Source: Sphingopyxis indica
GTDB lineage: Bacteria > Pseudomonadota > Alphaproteobacteria > Sphingomonadales > Sphingomonadaceae
Assembly: GCF_900188185.1 (NCBI RefSeq)
Contig: NZ_FZPA01000008.1
Span: forward strand, 1 to 64,000
Reading direction: 5' to 3'
DNA: 64,000 nucleotides
The stretch's first letter is position 1; each line of letters starts with the position of its first letter. Below, one piece after another: positions 7,389 to 16,942 of this stretch. The notes beneath the pieces were generated by a model that worked only from the letters and a program-made list of their open reading frames with translations, did no database searches and was not told where the DNA came from. The translations under genes were made by a program, and so were the position numbers.

Positions 7389-8587
7389 CTCCCATAGGGC
7401 TCGAGTAGCAAATCGCGGGTCACGATAATCCGGACAGGAAACCCTGGCCGGATTGTGAGGGTTGGCGCGATATTGAGCTGCCGGCGCACAATTTCCTGGC
7501 CGGCCTGGTTGAAGGTATCCTCGCCGCCATTGCGGATCGCGCGTAGCAAACGATCATCGTCATCGATTGCGAGTTCGGTGCCCACGCTGAGTAGTGTCGA
7601 CAAGCCGGCGGCTTTCGCCAGATCCCACCAGTGATAGTCCACGCCGTCCTGCAATCCGGCATAGCCGGCGCCGTCGGCGCCGGGTTGGCGTTCCAACACA
7701 AGCGAGTGTCCGTTGGGGAAGATCAGGCGGTTCCAGACCAGCAGGACCCTGCTTTGGCCGAATTGCACGTTGTTGTCGTACTGCCCGATGATGCGGGTGC
7801 CCTGCGGCACAACGACGAAGCGGCCGGTTGCGCTGTCATAGATATTCTCTGTCACCTGAGCGGTTATCTGACCGGGAAGGTCCGAGCGGATGCCGGTGAT
7901 GAGGGCAGCGGGAATCACCGATCCTGATTGCAATACGAAGGGCGAGGCCGGCGGCGTGATGCGATCAGGCGCAACGGTGCGGCGATCGGCTGCGGCGTTG
8001 AGAAAGGCGAGCTGACGATCTTGCGTCGTGGGCGTGGCGGACGTTGCCGGGGGACCGGCCAACTGCGAGAGATCGAGGCCGGCTCCTGCGACCGGCGGCG
8101 ACGCCGAGGGCTGACTTTGAAAGAAGACCCGGCTCGTGCGCGCAGCTTCGTTCTCGGCAATGCGCCGCTGTCTCGCCTGATCCACGGCCGGCGCTGGAGC
8201 CGCTGCGCCCGGCACGGGTTGTCCGCGGCCTTGCGCGCTGACGATCGGGCGTCCGAGATCGCCGGGCAAAGGCGGCCCTAGCCGCGGGACGTCACTGTAA
8301 GTCGATGGCAGTCCGACCAGGCCGTCGGCGGTCGATCGATTGTCGGTTGAATAGAGTTCCTTTGGCGGTGCGCCATCATGGGCGGTCTGCAGGGCGTAGA
8401 TCAGCGCGCCCCCTATCCCGACGCCTGCAACAAGTCCGAAGGCGCCCAAGACCTTGCGCGAGATGCGGGTAACACGCGGCGTTGCCCCCCGAAGCCGCAT
8501 CGGCGCGTTGGTATCGGTCGAAGGCTGCTGCACAATTGCGTTCTCATCGTCGTCGTCGCGCTCGGCGTGGACTTCGGGTTCGCTCAT
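7385..8587 (-). CDS. trbI: TrbI/VirB10-family outer-membrane core protein
   Basis: A 400-residue protein with a cytoplasmic acidic N-terminus, one transmembrane helix at about 47-66 (LGAFGLVAGVGIGGALIYAL), a proline/alanine-rich periplasmic linker (about 90-200) and a C-terminal beta-barrel domain (PFVLQSGSVIPAALITGIRS, VVPQGTRIIGQYDN, PNGHSLVLERQPGADGAGYA). TrbI spans the envelope and links the inner-membrane complex to the outer core with TrbG and TrbK/J. The length fits the family. It overlaps its neighbours by four bases on both sides, so it is inside one operon. Confidence 0.95.
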   Translation of the reverse strand: MSEPEVHAERDDDDENAIVQQPSTDTNAPMRLRGATPRVTRISRKVLGAFGLVAGVGIGGALIYALQTAHDGAPPKELYSTDNRSTADGLVGLPSTYSDVPRLGPPLPGDLGRPIVSAQGRGQPVPGAAAPAPAVDQARQRRIAENEAARTSRVFFQSQPSASPPVAGAGLDLSQLAGPPATSATPTTQDRQLAFLNAAADRRTVAPDRITPPASPFVLQSGSVIPAALITGIRSDLPGQITAQVTENIYDSATGRFVVVPQGTRIIGQYDNNVQFGQSRVLLVWNRLIFPNGHSLVLERQPGADGAGYAGLQDGVDYHWWDLAKAAGLSTLLSVGTELAIDDDDRLLRAIRNGGEDTFNQAGQEIVRRQLNIAPTLTIRPGFPVRIIVTRDLLLEPYGS

Positions 8588-9564
8588 GATGTCGGTCTCC
8601 CGTCTACGCGCACGATCCGGACGGTCTGCTGTCGCTTGCCACTGCCAAGACGCAGTTCGGCCGCGGCAAAAATCCGGTCGACGATCAGAATGTGATGGTA
8701 GATGCGGCTATTGACGATCTGCGGTTCGCCATCGGCGCCGATCACGAACAGCGGCGGCATTTCGCCCTGCGCGATCCCGCCGGGGAATTCGATATAGACG
8801 TGGCGTCCATCGTCGAAGACCGAAACCGGCGTCCAGGGCGGCGTGTCGCCTGTCAGAGCGTATCGGTAATGCCGTGCAGACGTGGGCGGGATTAGGGGCG
8901 TCGCCGGCACGGCTGCGTCCGGTGCCGCTAGCGGCGCAGGATAGGACCAGGAGACGGCAGGCATAAAGAGCGTCTTGCCGGCGCGAAGTTCGATCATATA
9001 GGTGCGCCGCGTGGTGGTGATGACAAGGTTTGTGCTGATATCATCGCGCGTTGGCTTCACGAGGACATGGATCTGTTGCGTCGCGCCGCTGCCGCTGGTC
9101 GTGTCGCCGATGATCCAGCGCGCGGTGTCTCCAGCGGCAATCGGACCCTCGCCAGTCAGGGTTTCGCCCGGTTCCAGCGCGATGTTGGTAACATGCCCGG
9201 GTGCGGCATAGACCTGATAGAGCGCCCCTTCGCTCCACGGATAGATCTGGATTGCATTGTAATAGCCGTCCCGGCGCGGTTCGATCCGTGCAGCCGCATT
9301 GGCATTTTCGATGCGCCCCGCGGGGGTCGCAGCATCGGCGCCGCCATGCGCGGGCGTCCATGCCGGCGGAACCTGGAGCGGCTTGGGCCTGACCACCTTC
9401 ATTTCAGGCGCGGCCGGGAGCGGCGGTACGCTGGAATCGTAACCGATCTGCGGAGGTTTGCCGGTCGACGCGCAACCGCCGAGCGCACTTGCGGCAATGA
9501 TGAGAAGCGGGAGTGCGGATTTACGGAATAGCGGCACTCCGGTTTCGCGAGAGCGCGCATTCAT
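8584..9564 (-). CDS. trbG: TrbG/VirB9-family protein with a lipobox
   Basis: Starting at 9564 the product has 326 residues and an N-terminal signal (FRKSALPLLIIAASALGGC) with a lipobox LGGC, so it is probably lipidated. The VirB9-type C-terminal domain follows (YNAIQIYPWSEGALYQVYAA, TNLVITTTRRTYMIELRAG, YIEFPGGIAQGEMPPLFV). TrbG binds TrbI in the outer-membrane core. The open frame extends to 9678, but the 9564 start overlaps the trbF stop by four bases and gives the signal peptide at the right place, so it is preferred. Confidence 0.93.
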   Translation of the reverse strand: MNARSRETGVPLFRKSALPLLIIAASALGGCASTGKPPQIGYDSSVPPLPAAPEMKVVRPKPLQVPPAWTPAHGGADAATPAGRIENANAAARIEPRRDGYYNAIQIYPWSEGALYQVYAAPGHVTNIALEPGETLTGEGPIAAGDTARWIIGDTTSGSGATQQIHVLVKPTRDDISTNLVITTTRRTYMIELRAGKTLFMPAVSWSYPAPLAAPDAAVPATPLIPPTSARHYRYALTGDTPPWTPVSVFDDGRHVYIEFPGGIAQGEMPPLFVIGADGEPQIVNSRIYHHILIVDRIFAAAELRLGSGKRQQTVRIVRVDGRPTS

Positions 9565-10250
9565 TGTTCGAGCTCCCGCGACCAGTTTATGGCGTTGATA
9601 TAGATGCCGAGCGGGTTCTTGCGGAGGCGGTCGGCGTCGCGCGGGGGCTGGAGGACGATCGTCAGGATTGCCGTCCACCGGGTCGTGCCGGCAAGCTGTC
9701 CGTTTTCGTAGCGCCGCTCCGTCCAGGCCACGCGGAAACTGCTCGGCGAAGCACGGATGACGCTCGAGACGTCGACGGCGATCTCGCGCCGTCCGATGTC
9801 CTTGAAAGGATCGTTCTCGCGCGCATAATCGTTGAGGGCCGCTGCCCCGCGGTCGGTCGTGAAGTCATAGGCCCGCAGCCAGTTCTGACGCAGCACGATG
9901 GGATCCGAGGGAATCGCGCGAACCTCTTCAATAAAACGTGCAAGATGGTATGCGATCTCGGCGTCCGATGGCGTATAGCCCGCGGTGGCCGGTGCGACGG
10001 CCTGGACCTGGCCGAGCTTGTCGACCTCGACCACCCAGGGCACAACCGTCCCTTGCGTGGATTGCCAGACCAGCGCTGCTGCGAAGCCGCCGGAGAGAAA
10101 CAGGGAGCCAAAGGCCATCAAGCGCCAATTGCGCGCTTGCACGCGCGCGGTTCCGATGCGGTCGTCCCAGACCTGGGCTGCACGCTGATATGGTGTCACC
10201 GGCTCGGGGCTCTTGCCATAATGGGTCGTGGGACGCTTGAAGAGGCTCAT
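9561..10250 (-). CDS. trbF: TrbF/VirB8-family inner-membrane protein
   Basis: A 229-residue protein with a cytoplasmic start (MSLFKRPTTHYGKSPEPVTP), one transmembrane helix at about 43-63 (LMAFGSLFLSGGFAAALVWQ) and the periplasmic VirB8 fold (TVVPWVVEVDKLGQVQAV, YHLARFIEEVRAIPSDPIVL, YENGQLAGTTRWTAILTIVL). It nucleates assembly of the mating pore. It overlaps trbL and trbG by four bases at each end. Confidence 0.95.
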   Translation of the reverse strand: MSLFKRPTTHYGKSPEPVTPYQRAAQVWDDRIGTARVQARNWRLMAFGSLFLSGGFAAALVWQSTQGTVVPWVVEVDKLGQVQAVAPATAGYTPSDAEIAYHLARFIEEVRAIPSDPIVLRQNWLRAYDFTTDRGAAALNDYARENDPFKDIGRREIAVDVSSVIRASPSSFRVAWTERRYENGQLAGTTRWTAILTIVLQPPRDADRLRKNPLGIYINAINWSRELEQ

Positions 10251-11557
10251 GGTCGATCGCTTTCGGAAACGGAGATGGAGGAACCGCCGCCGTGGCTATC
10301 GCCCGCGCGTAGCGAGTGCGCGGCAAGCGTGACGCCATGGCTCATCGACTGGGACCGCTTCATGCGTTTTGCCCAGGCAGGCGGCCCGTCGGGTGTTGAG
10401 GACGTAGCCGAGGCCGCACTAGCGCCCGCTGCGGCGGGATCGGCTGCGCCGGTAACAGACCGGCCACCTGCCTCGAAACTGCTCTTCATCGAGGCGGCAG
10501 CGCGGCGGAAGGGGCTGGTCGCAGCCGAACCCACGCTGGAGGCCGCTGCGCGCGCGACGCCGGTCGCGCCTCCCGCGCGGTAGGCCGCGTTCGCCCCGCC
10601 GGCGAGTGTCGAGCCACCGCGTGCCGCCGCTGCGGCGCCGCCTGCAAGGGCACCGACGCCGCCCGTGGCCATACCGACGGCCGCACTGCCTGCCATCGCC
10701 GCGCCGCCGACCACCAGACCGGTTCCGACGGCCGAGCCGGCACCGAGCTGCGGGCCGCCGGAGACGATGCCATTGGCAATTCCAGGACCGAAGATCCCCA
10801 GTCCCAGCAGCGACAACGCGGCGAGTACGATCGCCATGGCATCGTCGATGGAAGGCGTAGCCCCGCCGAAACCGGCCGTGAATTCGGAGAAGAGTGTCGA
10901 GCCGATGCCGATGATGACCGCAAGGACAAGAATCTTGATGCCCGACGAAATGACATTGCCGAGCACACGCTCAGCCATGAAGGCCGACTTGCCGAACAGC
11001 CCGAAGGGGATGAGGACGAAGCCGGCAAGCGTCGTCAGTTTGAACTCGATCAGCGTGACGAAGAGCTGAATTGCCAGAATGAAGAAGGCAAGCAGGATGA
11101 GCACCCAGGCAAAGAGCAGGCAGGCGATCTGGACGAAATTTTCGAAGAAGGAGACCCAGCCCATCAGACCCGAGATGGAATCGAGCAACGGCCGGCCGGC
11201 GTCGAGCCCCGTCTGGGCCACCTGCCCTGGGCGCAGGAGGTCGGCGGTCGTGAACCCCGTACCCGATGCCTTCAGCCCAAGTCCGGCGAAGCTCTCGAAG
11301 ACGATGCGGGCCAGGTTGTTCCAATTGCCGATGATGTAGGCGAAGACGCCGACAAACAGGGTCTTTTTGACGAGCCGGGCGATGATGTCGTCATCCGCGC
11401 CCCACGACCAGAACAGCGCGGCAAGCGTGACGTCTATGACGATCAAGGTCGTGGCGATGAACGCCACCTCGCCGCCGAGCAGGCCGAAGCCGCCGTCGAT
11501 GTACCGTGTGAAGACCTCGAGGAAATGGTCGATAACGCCCGTGCCGCCCATGCTCAT
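10247..11557 (-). CDS. trbL: TrbL/VirB6-family polytopic membrane protein
   Basis: 436 residues with several hydrophobic segments in the first 270 (for example VAFIATTLIVIDVTLAALFW, IACLLFAWVLILLAFFILAI, GIKILVLAVIIGIGSTLF) and a long low-complexity Ala/Gly/Ser C-terminal tail (about 280-436), which is usual for TrbL. It is the inner-membrane channel component of the mating system. Overlaps of four bases join it to trbF and trbK. Confidence 0.94.
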   Translation of the reverse strand: MSMGGTGVIDHFLEVFTRYIDGGFGLLGGEVAFIATTLIVIDVTLAALFWSWGADDDIIARLVKKTLFVGVFAYIIGNWNNLARIVFESFAGLGLKASGTGFTTADLLRPGQVAQTGLDAGRPLLDSISGLMGWVSFFENFVQIACLLFAWVLILLAFFILAIQLFVTLIEFKLTTLAGFVLIPFGLFGKSAFMAERVLGNVISSGIKILVLAVIIGIGSTLFSEFTAGFGGATPSIDDAMAIVLAALSLLGLGIFGPGIANGIVSGGPQLGAGSAVGTGLVVGGAAMAGSAAVGMATGGVGALAGGAAAAARGGSTLAGGANAAYRAGGATGVARAAASSVGSAATSPFRRAAASMKSSFEAGGRSVTGAADPAAAGASAASATSSTPDGPPAWAKRMKRSQSMSHGVTLAAHSLRAGDSHGGGSSISVSESDRP

Positions 11558-11913
11558 TGCTCCGGTAGGGGAGCCGGCGCCGACTCCTTGCTAAGGGACG
11601 CCTCGTCTTCGCTGGGGAACATCGAGGCAGGCGGGTGCACGGCCGGCGCTTGACGCGGTTCCGGGGTATGGCCGAGAAAACGCTCGCGGTTGGTGGCCCA
11701 GGCATCCAGGCAGACAGGATCGCGTTCCGCCGCGATGCCCATGTCGCGGCAGTGCCGCAGTGTTTGTGCGAGCGGATCGGATGGGACGACTACGGGCGCC
11801 GGCCTCGCCGCAATCGGCGACTCCTCCTTCCGGGAGAGCTGGATCAGCGACGCCGCAATCGCGAACCCGACAAAGATCGCGGCGGCAATGCGTGCGGTCG
11901 TTTTCCCTTCCAT
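11554..11913 (-). CDS. trbK: TrbK-alt, putative entry-exclusion protein
   Basis: From 11913 the product has 119 residues with one N-terminal membrane helix (TARIAAAIFVGFAIAASLIQ) and the TrbK-alt signature HCRDMGIAAERDPVCLDAW with two cysteines, followed by NRERFLG. Its place between trbJ and trbL is as expected. TrbK proteins block redundant mating into cells already carrying the element; for the alternative form this is by analogy. A longer upstream frame is open but overlaps trbJ and lacks coding character. Confidence 0.8.
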   Translation of the reverse strand: MEGKTTARIAAAIFVGFAIAASLIQLSRKEESPIAARPAPVVVPSDPLAQTLRHCRDMGIAAERDPVCLDAWATNRERFLGHTPEPRQAPAVHPPASMFPSEDEASLSKESAPAPLPEQ

Positions 11914-11929
11914 CGCTTGGGTCCACGGC

Positions 11930-12697
11930 TCAATCGTTGCCGTAGAACATTTGCGCATTGCCGGGCTTGTACCCCTCGCCCGGTGTGAGAAAGCGGCGGC
12001 GCTGCTCTCGTCCCTGCTCGGCGGCGGCGGCGCGCTCGGCATCAGCGAGTGCCTGTGCCCGGCCATTTGCCGCGATAACGGCGGTGAGATCGGCGAGCTG
12101 CTGCGCTTGGAGCGCGAGAAGCTGATTGCCGGCCTGGGTTGCCTGCAGGGCACCGGTTGCCCCCTGGCTCTGTCCGACGAGCGCGGCCATTTCGCTGCGA
12201 TTGGTGTCGATATTGCCGACGACGCCGGCCTGCACGCGCATGGCGTCCTGCAAGCCCCCCACCGTGTTTTGCCAGCGCGTCTTGGCATCGGTGATGAGTT
12301 GCTGATCCGATGCGCTGAGGATCACATTCTTATATTGACGATCGAAGACCTGATCGACCTGCTGGACATTGTAGGCGATGTTTTGGGCTTGCTGCAAAAG
12401 CGCCTGCGTCCGGCTCACCGATTGCTGAAGCTGCTGGAGCGAGGAATATGGCAAGCTTGCGAGGTTGCGCGCCTCGTTGATCAGCATCTGCGCTTCATGC
12501 TGGAGCGACGTGATCTGATTGTTGATCTGCTGTAGCGCGCGTGTCGCCGTGAGCAGGTTCTGGGCGTAGTTGGTGGGATCATAGACGATTCCACCAAAAA
12601 ACTGGGCATGGGCCGGCGTTGCGGAGAACGAGATCGTCGCGATCGACGTCGTAAGCAACGCGGCAGCAAGTGCCGTGCGAGGGACATGCAGTTTCAT
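11930..12697 (-). CDS. trbJ: TrbJ/VirB5-family pilus-associated protein
   Basis: 255 residues from 12697, with a clear Sec signal (RTALAAALLTTSIATISFSA, cleavage near TPAHA-Q) and a long helical, Gln-rich body (LLTATRALQQINNQITSLQH, RTQALLQQAQNIAYNVQQVD, LLALQAQQLADLTAVIAANG). This matches TrbJ, the minor pilus component. The start overlaps the trbE stop by four bases. Confidence 0.94.
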   Translation of the reverse strand: MKLHVPRTALAAALLTTSIATISFSATPAHAQFFGGIVYDPTNYAQNLLTATRALQQINNQITSLQHEAQMLINEARNLASLPYSSLQQLQQSVSRTQALLQQAQNIAYNVQQVDQVFDRQYKNVILSASDQQLITDAKTRWQNTVGGLQDAMRVQAGVVGNIDTNRSEMAALVGQSQGATGALQATQAGNQLLALQAQQLADLTAVIAANGRAQALADAERAAAAEQGREQRRRFLTPGEGYKPGNAQMFYGND

Positions 12698-15132
12698 GGC
12701 TGGCTCTCCAGGTTGTTGAGGTTGGGAATGAGGTCGGCGGCCCAGGCGACGCCGCGCCGGCGCAGCCAGGCCGCCAAAAATCCCTCGTCGCGCGTATCGG
12801 CGAGAATTTCGGCGATCATGATCTGGTCGGATTTGGAGGAGGCGGCGCAGAGCGCGAGCGCCACATCGCCAAGTCCAAGCTCGAACAGGCGATTGCCGCG
12901 GCGCGACTGGCAATAATAGTCGCGTTTGGGCATGGCGCGCGCGAGAATCTCGATTTGGCGGTCATTGAGGCCGAACCGGCGGTAGATGGCGGTGATCTGC
13001 GGCTCGATCGCGCGTTCGTTCGGCAGGAGAATGCGGGTCTGGCAACTTTCAATGATGGCGGGCGCTATCGTACTGCCGTCGATGTCCGATAGACTTTGGG
13101 TGGCGAAGACGACGCTGGCGTTTTTCTTCCGAAGGGTTTTCAGCCATTCGCGGAGCTGTCCGGCAAATCCCTCATCGTCGAGCGCCAGCCAGCCTTCATC
13201 GACGATGAGCAGCGTCGGGCTGCCATTCAGGCGGTCCTCAATGCGGTGGAAGAGATAAGCGAGCACCGCCGGCGCGGCACTGGTCCCGATGAGCCCCTCG
13301 GTCTCGAAAACCTGCACCGACGCCGCGCCGAGACGCTCGGTTTCTGCATCCAGCAGTCTGCCATAAGGCCCGCCGACGCAGTAAGGCCGTAGGGCCTGCT
13401 TGAGATCGTTCGACTGTAGAAGCACGACTAGGCCGGTGAGCGTGCGTTCCTCGACGGGAGCGGAGGCGAGCGATGTGAGCGCCGTCCAGAGATGCTCCTT
13501 GACCTGCGGTGATGCAGCGACGCCCTCGCGCATCAGAATTGCGGCGATCCAGTCGGCCGCCCATGCGCGTTCCTGCGTGTCGCCGATCCGCGCGAGCGGC
13601 TGAAGGGTAACGGCATCACCGTCGCCCTCCGCCAGGCCGCCGCCGAGATCCTCCCAGTCGCCGCCCATGGCAAGCGCTGCAGCCCGGATGGAGCCGCCGA
13701 AGTCGAAGGCGAAGACCTGGGAACCGGCGTAGCGCCGAAATTGAAGCGCCATCAAGGCAAGCAGCACGGATTTGCCGGCGCCGGTCGGTCCGACCACCAG
13801 CGTGTGCCCGACATCGCCCACATGAAGGGAAAGCCGGAACGGTGTTGAGCCTTCGGTTCTGCCGTAGAGCAGTGGGGGCGCGTCGAAGTGCTCGTCCCGT
13901 TCCGGCCCCGCCCACACGGCTGACAGGGGGATCATGTGGGCGAGATTGAGCGTTGAGATCGGTGGCTGCCGGACATTGGCATAGAGATGGCCGGGCAACG
14001 AGCCGAGCCAGGCATCCACCGCGTTGACGGTTTCGGACATCGCTGTGAAGTCGCGGCCCTGTACGACCTTCTCGACAAGTCGGAGCTTTTCGTCTGCGGC
14101 TTTTGGATCGGCATCCCAGACGGTCACGGTCACGGTCACATACGCCTGGCCTGCATAGTCGGCACCCAGCTCCTGCAGCGCGAGATCAGCATCGGCCGCC
14201 TTGTTGGCGGCGTCGGTGTCGACCAGGGTCGACGCCTCGTTGGTCATGACTTCCTTGAGGATCGCGGCGATCGACTTGCGCTTGGCGAACCACTGCCGAC
14301 GAATGCGGGTCAGGAGTTTGTTGGCGTCGGTCTTGTCGAGGAGGATCGCGCGCGTCGACCATCGATAGGGAAAAGCGAGCCGGTTGAGATCGTCGAGTAT
14401 TCCCGGCGTGGTTGCAGTGGGAAATCCGACAAGCGTGAGGATGCGCAGGTGCGCGGTGCCGAGCCTCGGCTCGAGCCCGCCGGTGAGCGGTTGGTCCGCC
14501 AGCAGCGCGTCAAGATACATCGGGGTTTCGGGTACGCGGACCCTGTGCCGGTTGGTCGAGACGGTCGCATGAAGATAAGTGAGCGTCTCCGCGTCATCGA
14601 GCCAGGCGCATTCCGGCATGAAGGCGTCGATGAGCTGGAGCGCGCGATCGGTGCGATCGAGAAAGCCCTTGAGCGCTTCATGCGGGTCAACGCCGCGTTC
14701 GGCTTTGCCTTCGTAAAGCCAGCTTTCGGCGCGCGCCGCGTCCTCGGCGGGCGGCAGCCAGGCGAATGTGAGAAAATAGCCCGATTCGAAATGGGCGCCT
14801 TCTTCTTCGAACTCGGCCTTTCGTTCGGCATCGACAAGTGCCGAGGCGGGTTCGGGAAAGCGGCTGTCGGGGTAATAGGGTGCCGGCTGCCGCATGGCTT
14901 CGACGAAGATGGCCCAGCCGGATCCGAGGCGGCGCAATGCATTGTTGAGCCGGCCCGCAACCGCGACCAGTTCAGCGGGGACCGCGCTTTCGAGGTCGGG
15001 GCCGCGAAAGCGCGCGCTGCGCTGGAAGCTGCCATCCTTGTTCAGGACGACACCGTCTCCCACCAGCACGGCCCAAGGCAGGAAATCGGCGAGGCGCGTG
15101 GCGGTCTGACGATATTCGGCGAGGTTCATCAT
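12694..15132 (-). CDS. trbE: TrbE/VirB4-family conjugation ATPase
   Basis: 812 residues, full length for the family. Walker A is GPTGAGKS at 448-455 and Walker B is in TLLIVDEGWLAL; the downstream motifs ATQSLSDIDGS and ESCQTRILLPN are also present. The N-terminal half is the membrane-associated CagE/TrbE domain. It powers pilus assembly and substrate translocation together with TrbB and TraG. It lies five bases after trbD and overlaps trbJ. Confidence 0.97.
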   Translation of the reverse strand: MMNLAEYRQTATRLADFLPWAVLVGDGVVLNKDGSFQRSARFRGPDLESAVPAELVAVAGRLNNALRRLGSGWAIFVEAMRQPAPYYPDSRFPEPASALVDAERKAEFEEEGAHFESGYFLTFAWLPPAEDAARAESWLYEGKAERGVDPHEALKGFLDRTDRALQLIDAFMPECAWLDDAETLTYLHATVSTNRHRVRVPETPMYLDALLADQPLTGGLEPRLGTAHLRILTLVGFPTATTPGILDDLNRLAFPYRWSTRAILLDKTDANKLLTRIRRQWFAKRKSIAAILKEVMTNEASTLVDTDAANKAADADLALQELGADYAGQAYVTVTVTVWDADPKAADEKLRLVEKVVQGRDFTAMSETVNAVDAWLGSLPGHLYANVRQPPISTLNLAHMIPLSAVWAGPERDEHFDAPPLLYGRTEGSTPFRLSLHVGDVGHTLVVGPTGAGKSVLLALMALQFRRYAGSQVFAFDFGGSIRAAALAMGGDWEDLGGGLAEGDGDAVTLQPLARIGDTQERAWAADWIAAILMREGVAASPQVKEHLWTALTSLASAPVEERTLTGLVVLLQSNDLKQALRPYCVGGPYGRLLDAETERLGAASVQVFETEGLIGTSAAPAVLAYLFHRIEDRLNGSPTLLIVDEGWLALDDEGFAGQLREWLKTLRKKNASVVFATQSLSDIDGSTIAPAIIESCQTRILLPNERAIEPQITAIYRRFGLNDRQIEILARAMPKRDYYCQSRRGNRLFELGLGDVALALCAASSKSDQIMIAEILADTRDEGFLAAWLRRRGVAWAADLIPNLNNLESQP

Positions 15133-15136
15133 CGCG

Positions 15137-15415
15137 TCAGACCCTCAGATGACCGGGAATGCGCAGGTGCCGACGCACGACGTCGACAAATTGGGGGTCG
15201 CGCTTTGCTGCCCAGACCGCAGCGAAGTGACCGATCGCCCACAGACCCAGACCAACGAGCCAGAGACGCAGGCCAAGTCCAAGCGCCGCTGCCAGCGTTC
15301 CGTTGAGGATCGCCACCGAGCGGGGGGCGCCTCCGAGCAGGATGTGCTCGGTCAGCGCCCTGTGGACCGGCACGGCGAAGCCCGGAATCTCGCCCTGATC
15401 GATCGGCCCGGGCAT
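15137..15415 (-). CDS. trbD: TrbD/VirB3-family inner-membrane protein
   Basis: 92 residues beginning MPGPIDQGEIPGFAVPVHRA, the VirB3 signature (GFAVPVHRALTEHILLGGAP), then a hydrophobic segment (LGLGLRLWLVGLGLWAIGHF) and the ending DPQFVDVVRRHLRIPGHL. It assists the VirB4 ATPase. Its start shares one base with the end of trbC. Confidence 0.93.
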   Translation of the reverse strand: MPGPIDQGEIPGFAVPVHRALTEHILLGGAPRSVAILNGTLAAALGLGLRLWLVGLGLWAIGHFAAVWAAKRDPQFVDVVRRHLRIPGHLRV

Positions 15416-15747
15416 TATACGAGCGCTCCGCCGCCGAACGAGAAGAACGAAAGGAAGAAACTCGATGCTGCAAAGGCGATCGAAAGGCCGAAGACGATCT
15501 GGATGAGCCGGCGAAAGCCACCCGAGGTATCGCCGAATGCCAGCGTCAGGCCGGTGATGATGATGATGATCACGGCGATGATCTTGGCCACTGGCCCCTC
15601 AATCGATTCCAGGATCGACTGGAGCGGCGCCTCCCAGGGCATGGATGACCCCGACGCATGCGCCGCCGGCGCCAGGATCATGCTGAAAAGAAGAACTGAG
15701 GCGGTCGAGGCGATGCGCTTGCGAAAGCGAGAAATGCGGCTGATCAT
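15415..15747 (-). CDS. trbC: TrbC/VirB2-family conjugative pilin
   Basis: 110 residues with a long signal sequence (RIASTASVLLFSMILAPAAH, cleavage near AHA-S) and two hydrophobic segments (VAKIIAVIIIIITGLTLAF, LIQIVFGLSIAFAASSFFLS) forming the mature pilin hairpin. Its ATG overlaps the trbB stop by four bases. TrbC is processed and polymerised into the pilus; the TraF-type peptidase at 22661 is the likely processing enzyme. Confidence 0.93.
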   Translation of the reverse strand: MISRISRFRKRIASTASVLLFSMILAPAAHASGSSMPWEAPLQSILESIEGPVAKIIAVIIIIITGLTLAFGDTSGGFRRLIQIVFGLSIAFAASSFFLSFFSFGGGALV

Positions 15748-16727
15748 GCGGGTGCTCCTTCGATGGGCGAGGTGACAGGGCTGATGCGGTAGTCGCCGTC
15801 GGCGCCGGTCCCTTCGACGCGAGCGAGTTCGGCGAGCCGGCGCGAACGGCCGCGGCCGGCGAGGACGGCAACGATGTCGATGGTTTCGGCGATAAGCGCG
15901 CGCGGCACAGTGACGACCGCTTCCTGGATGAGCTGCTCGAGGCGCCGTAACGCACCGATCGCACTTCCGGCGTGAATCGTACCAATGCCGCCCGGATGTC
16001 CTGTCCCCCAGGCCTTGAGTAGGTCAAGCGCTTCAGCGCCGCGAACCTCACCGATCGGAATCCTGTCGGGACGCAGACGAAGCGAGGACCGCACCAGGTC
16101 GGAAAGTGTGGCGACGCCGTCCTTGGTGCGCATCGCTACGAGATTCGGGGCGGCGCATTGCAGCTCGCGCGTGTCTTCGATCAGCACGACACGGTCGGCG
16201 GTCTTGGAGACCTCGGCGAGCAAGGCATTGGTCAGCGTGGTTTTGCCGGTCGACGTGCCGCCGGCCACAAGGATGTTGCGCCGCTCGGCAACGGCAAGGC
16301 GCAGAACCTCCGCGTGGGCCGCCACCATAATGCCCCCGGCCACATAGTCGTCGAGCGTGAAGACAGCGACGGCGGGCTTACGGATCGCGAACGCCGGCGC
16401 GGCGACCACAGGCGGCAGGAGGCCTTCGAACCGCTCCCCCGTTCCCGGTAGCTCTGCGGAAACGCGCGGCGCGCCGGGATGGACCTCAGCTCCGACATGA
16501 TGGGCGACGAGACGAATGATCCGCTCTCCGTCCGCGGGAGACAGCCGTTCTTCAGTTTCGGTGAGTCCCTCGGAAAGGCGGTCGATCCAAAGGCGTCCGT
16601 CGGGGTTGAGCATCACCTCGACGACGGCGGCGTCTTCCAGAAATTCGGCGATCGCGGGACCGAGCGCCGTGCGCAGCATGCGCGCCCCGCGTGAGCTTGC
16701 CTCCGTAATGTTCTGTACATTCGCCAC
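15744..16727 (-). CDS. trbB: TrbB/VirB11-family ATPase
   Basis: From a GTG at 16727 preceded by AAGGA the product has 327 residues ([20 protein letters not shown] at the start). Walker A is [10 protein letters not shown], followed by [11 protein letters not shown], the Asp-box [20 protein letters not shown] and [20 protein letters not shown], all standard for VirB11 hexameric ATPases. The frame is open to 16946 from a TTG, but that extension has no family match and a poor ribosome site. Confidence 0.95.
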   Translation of the reverse strand: MANVQNITEASSRGARMLRTALGPAIAEFLEDAAVVEVMLNPDGRLWIDRLSEGLTETEERLSPADGERIIRLVAHHVGAEVHPGAPRVSAELPGTGERFEGLLPPVVAAPAFAIRKPAVAVFTLDDYVAGGIMVAAHAEVLRLAVAERRNILVAGGTSTGKTTLTNALLAEVSKTADRVVLIEDTRELQCAAPNLVAMRTKDGVATLSDLVRSSLRLRPDRIPIGEVRGAEALDLLKAWGTGHPGGIGTIHAGSAIGALRRLEQLIQEAVVTVPRALIAETIDIVAVLAGRGRSRRLAELARVEGTGADGDYRISPVTSPIEGAPA

Positions 16728-16942
16728 GTCGCCCCATCCTTGTTCGGGCGCGCCCTGCGCGCGGCCATGGATTGGGGAAAAGTAGAAGAGGCAGAAATTC
16801 GACGAGTTCAACAACCGATGCGTGGCCATCGTGCTGTAGCGTAGAAAGACAGGGAATCGGCGGATTCCGTTCAGCGAACGGTCGAGTAACTTAGGCGCAA
16901 GGAAAGCGAATCGGACAGCGGCACCAGGATATGGCGAGCCTC

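Noticed and set aside
13987..15306. 439-codon open frame on the plus strand
   Set aside because: Antisense to trbE with no recognisable domain.
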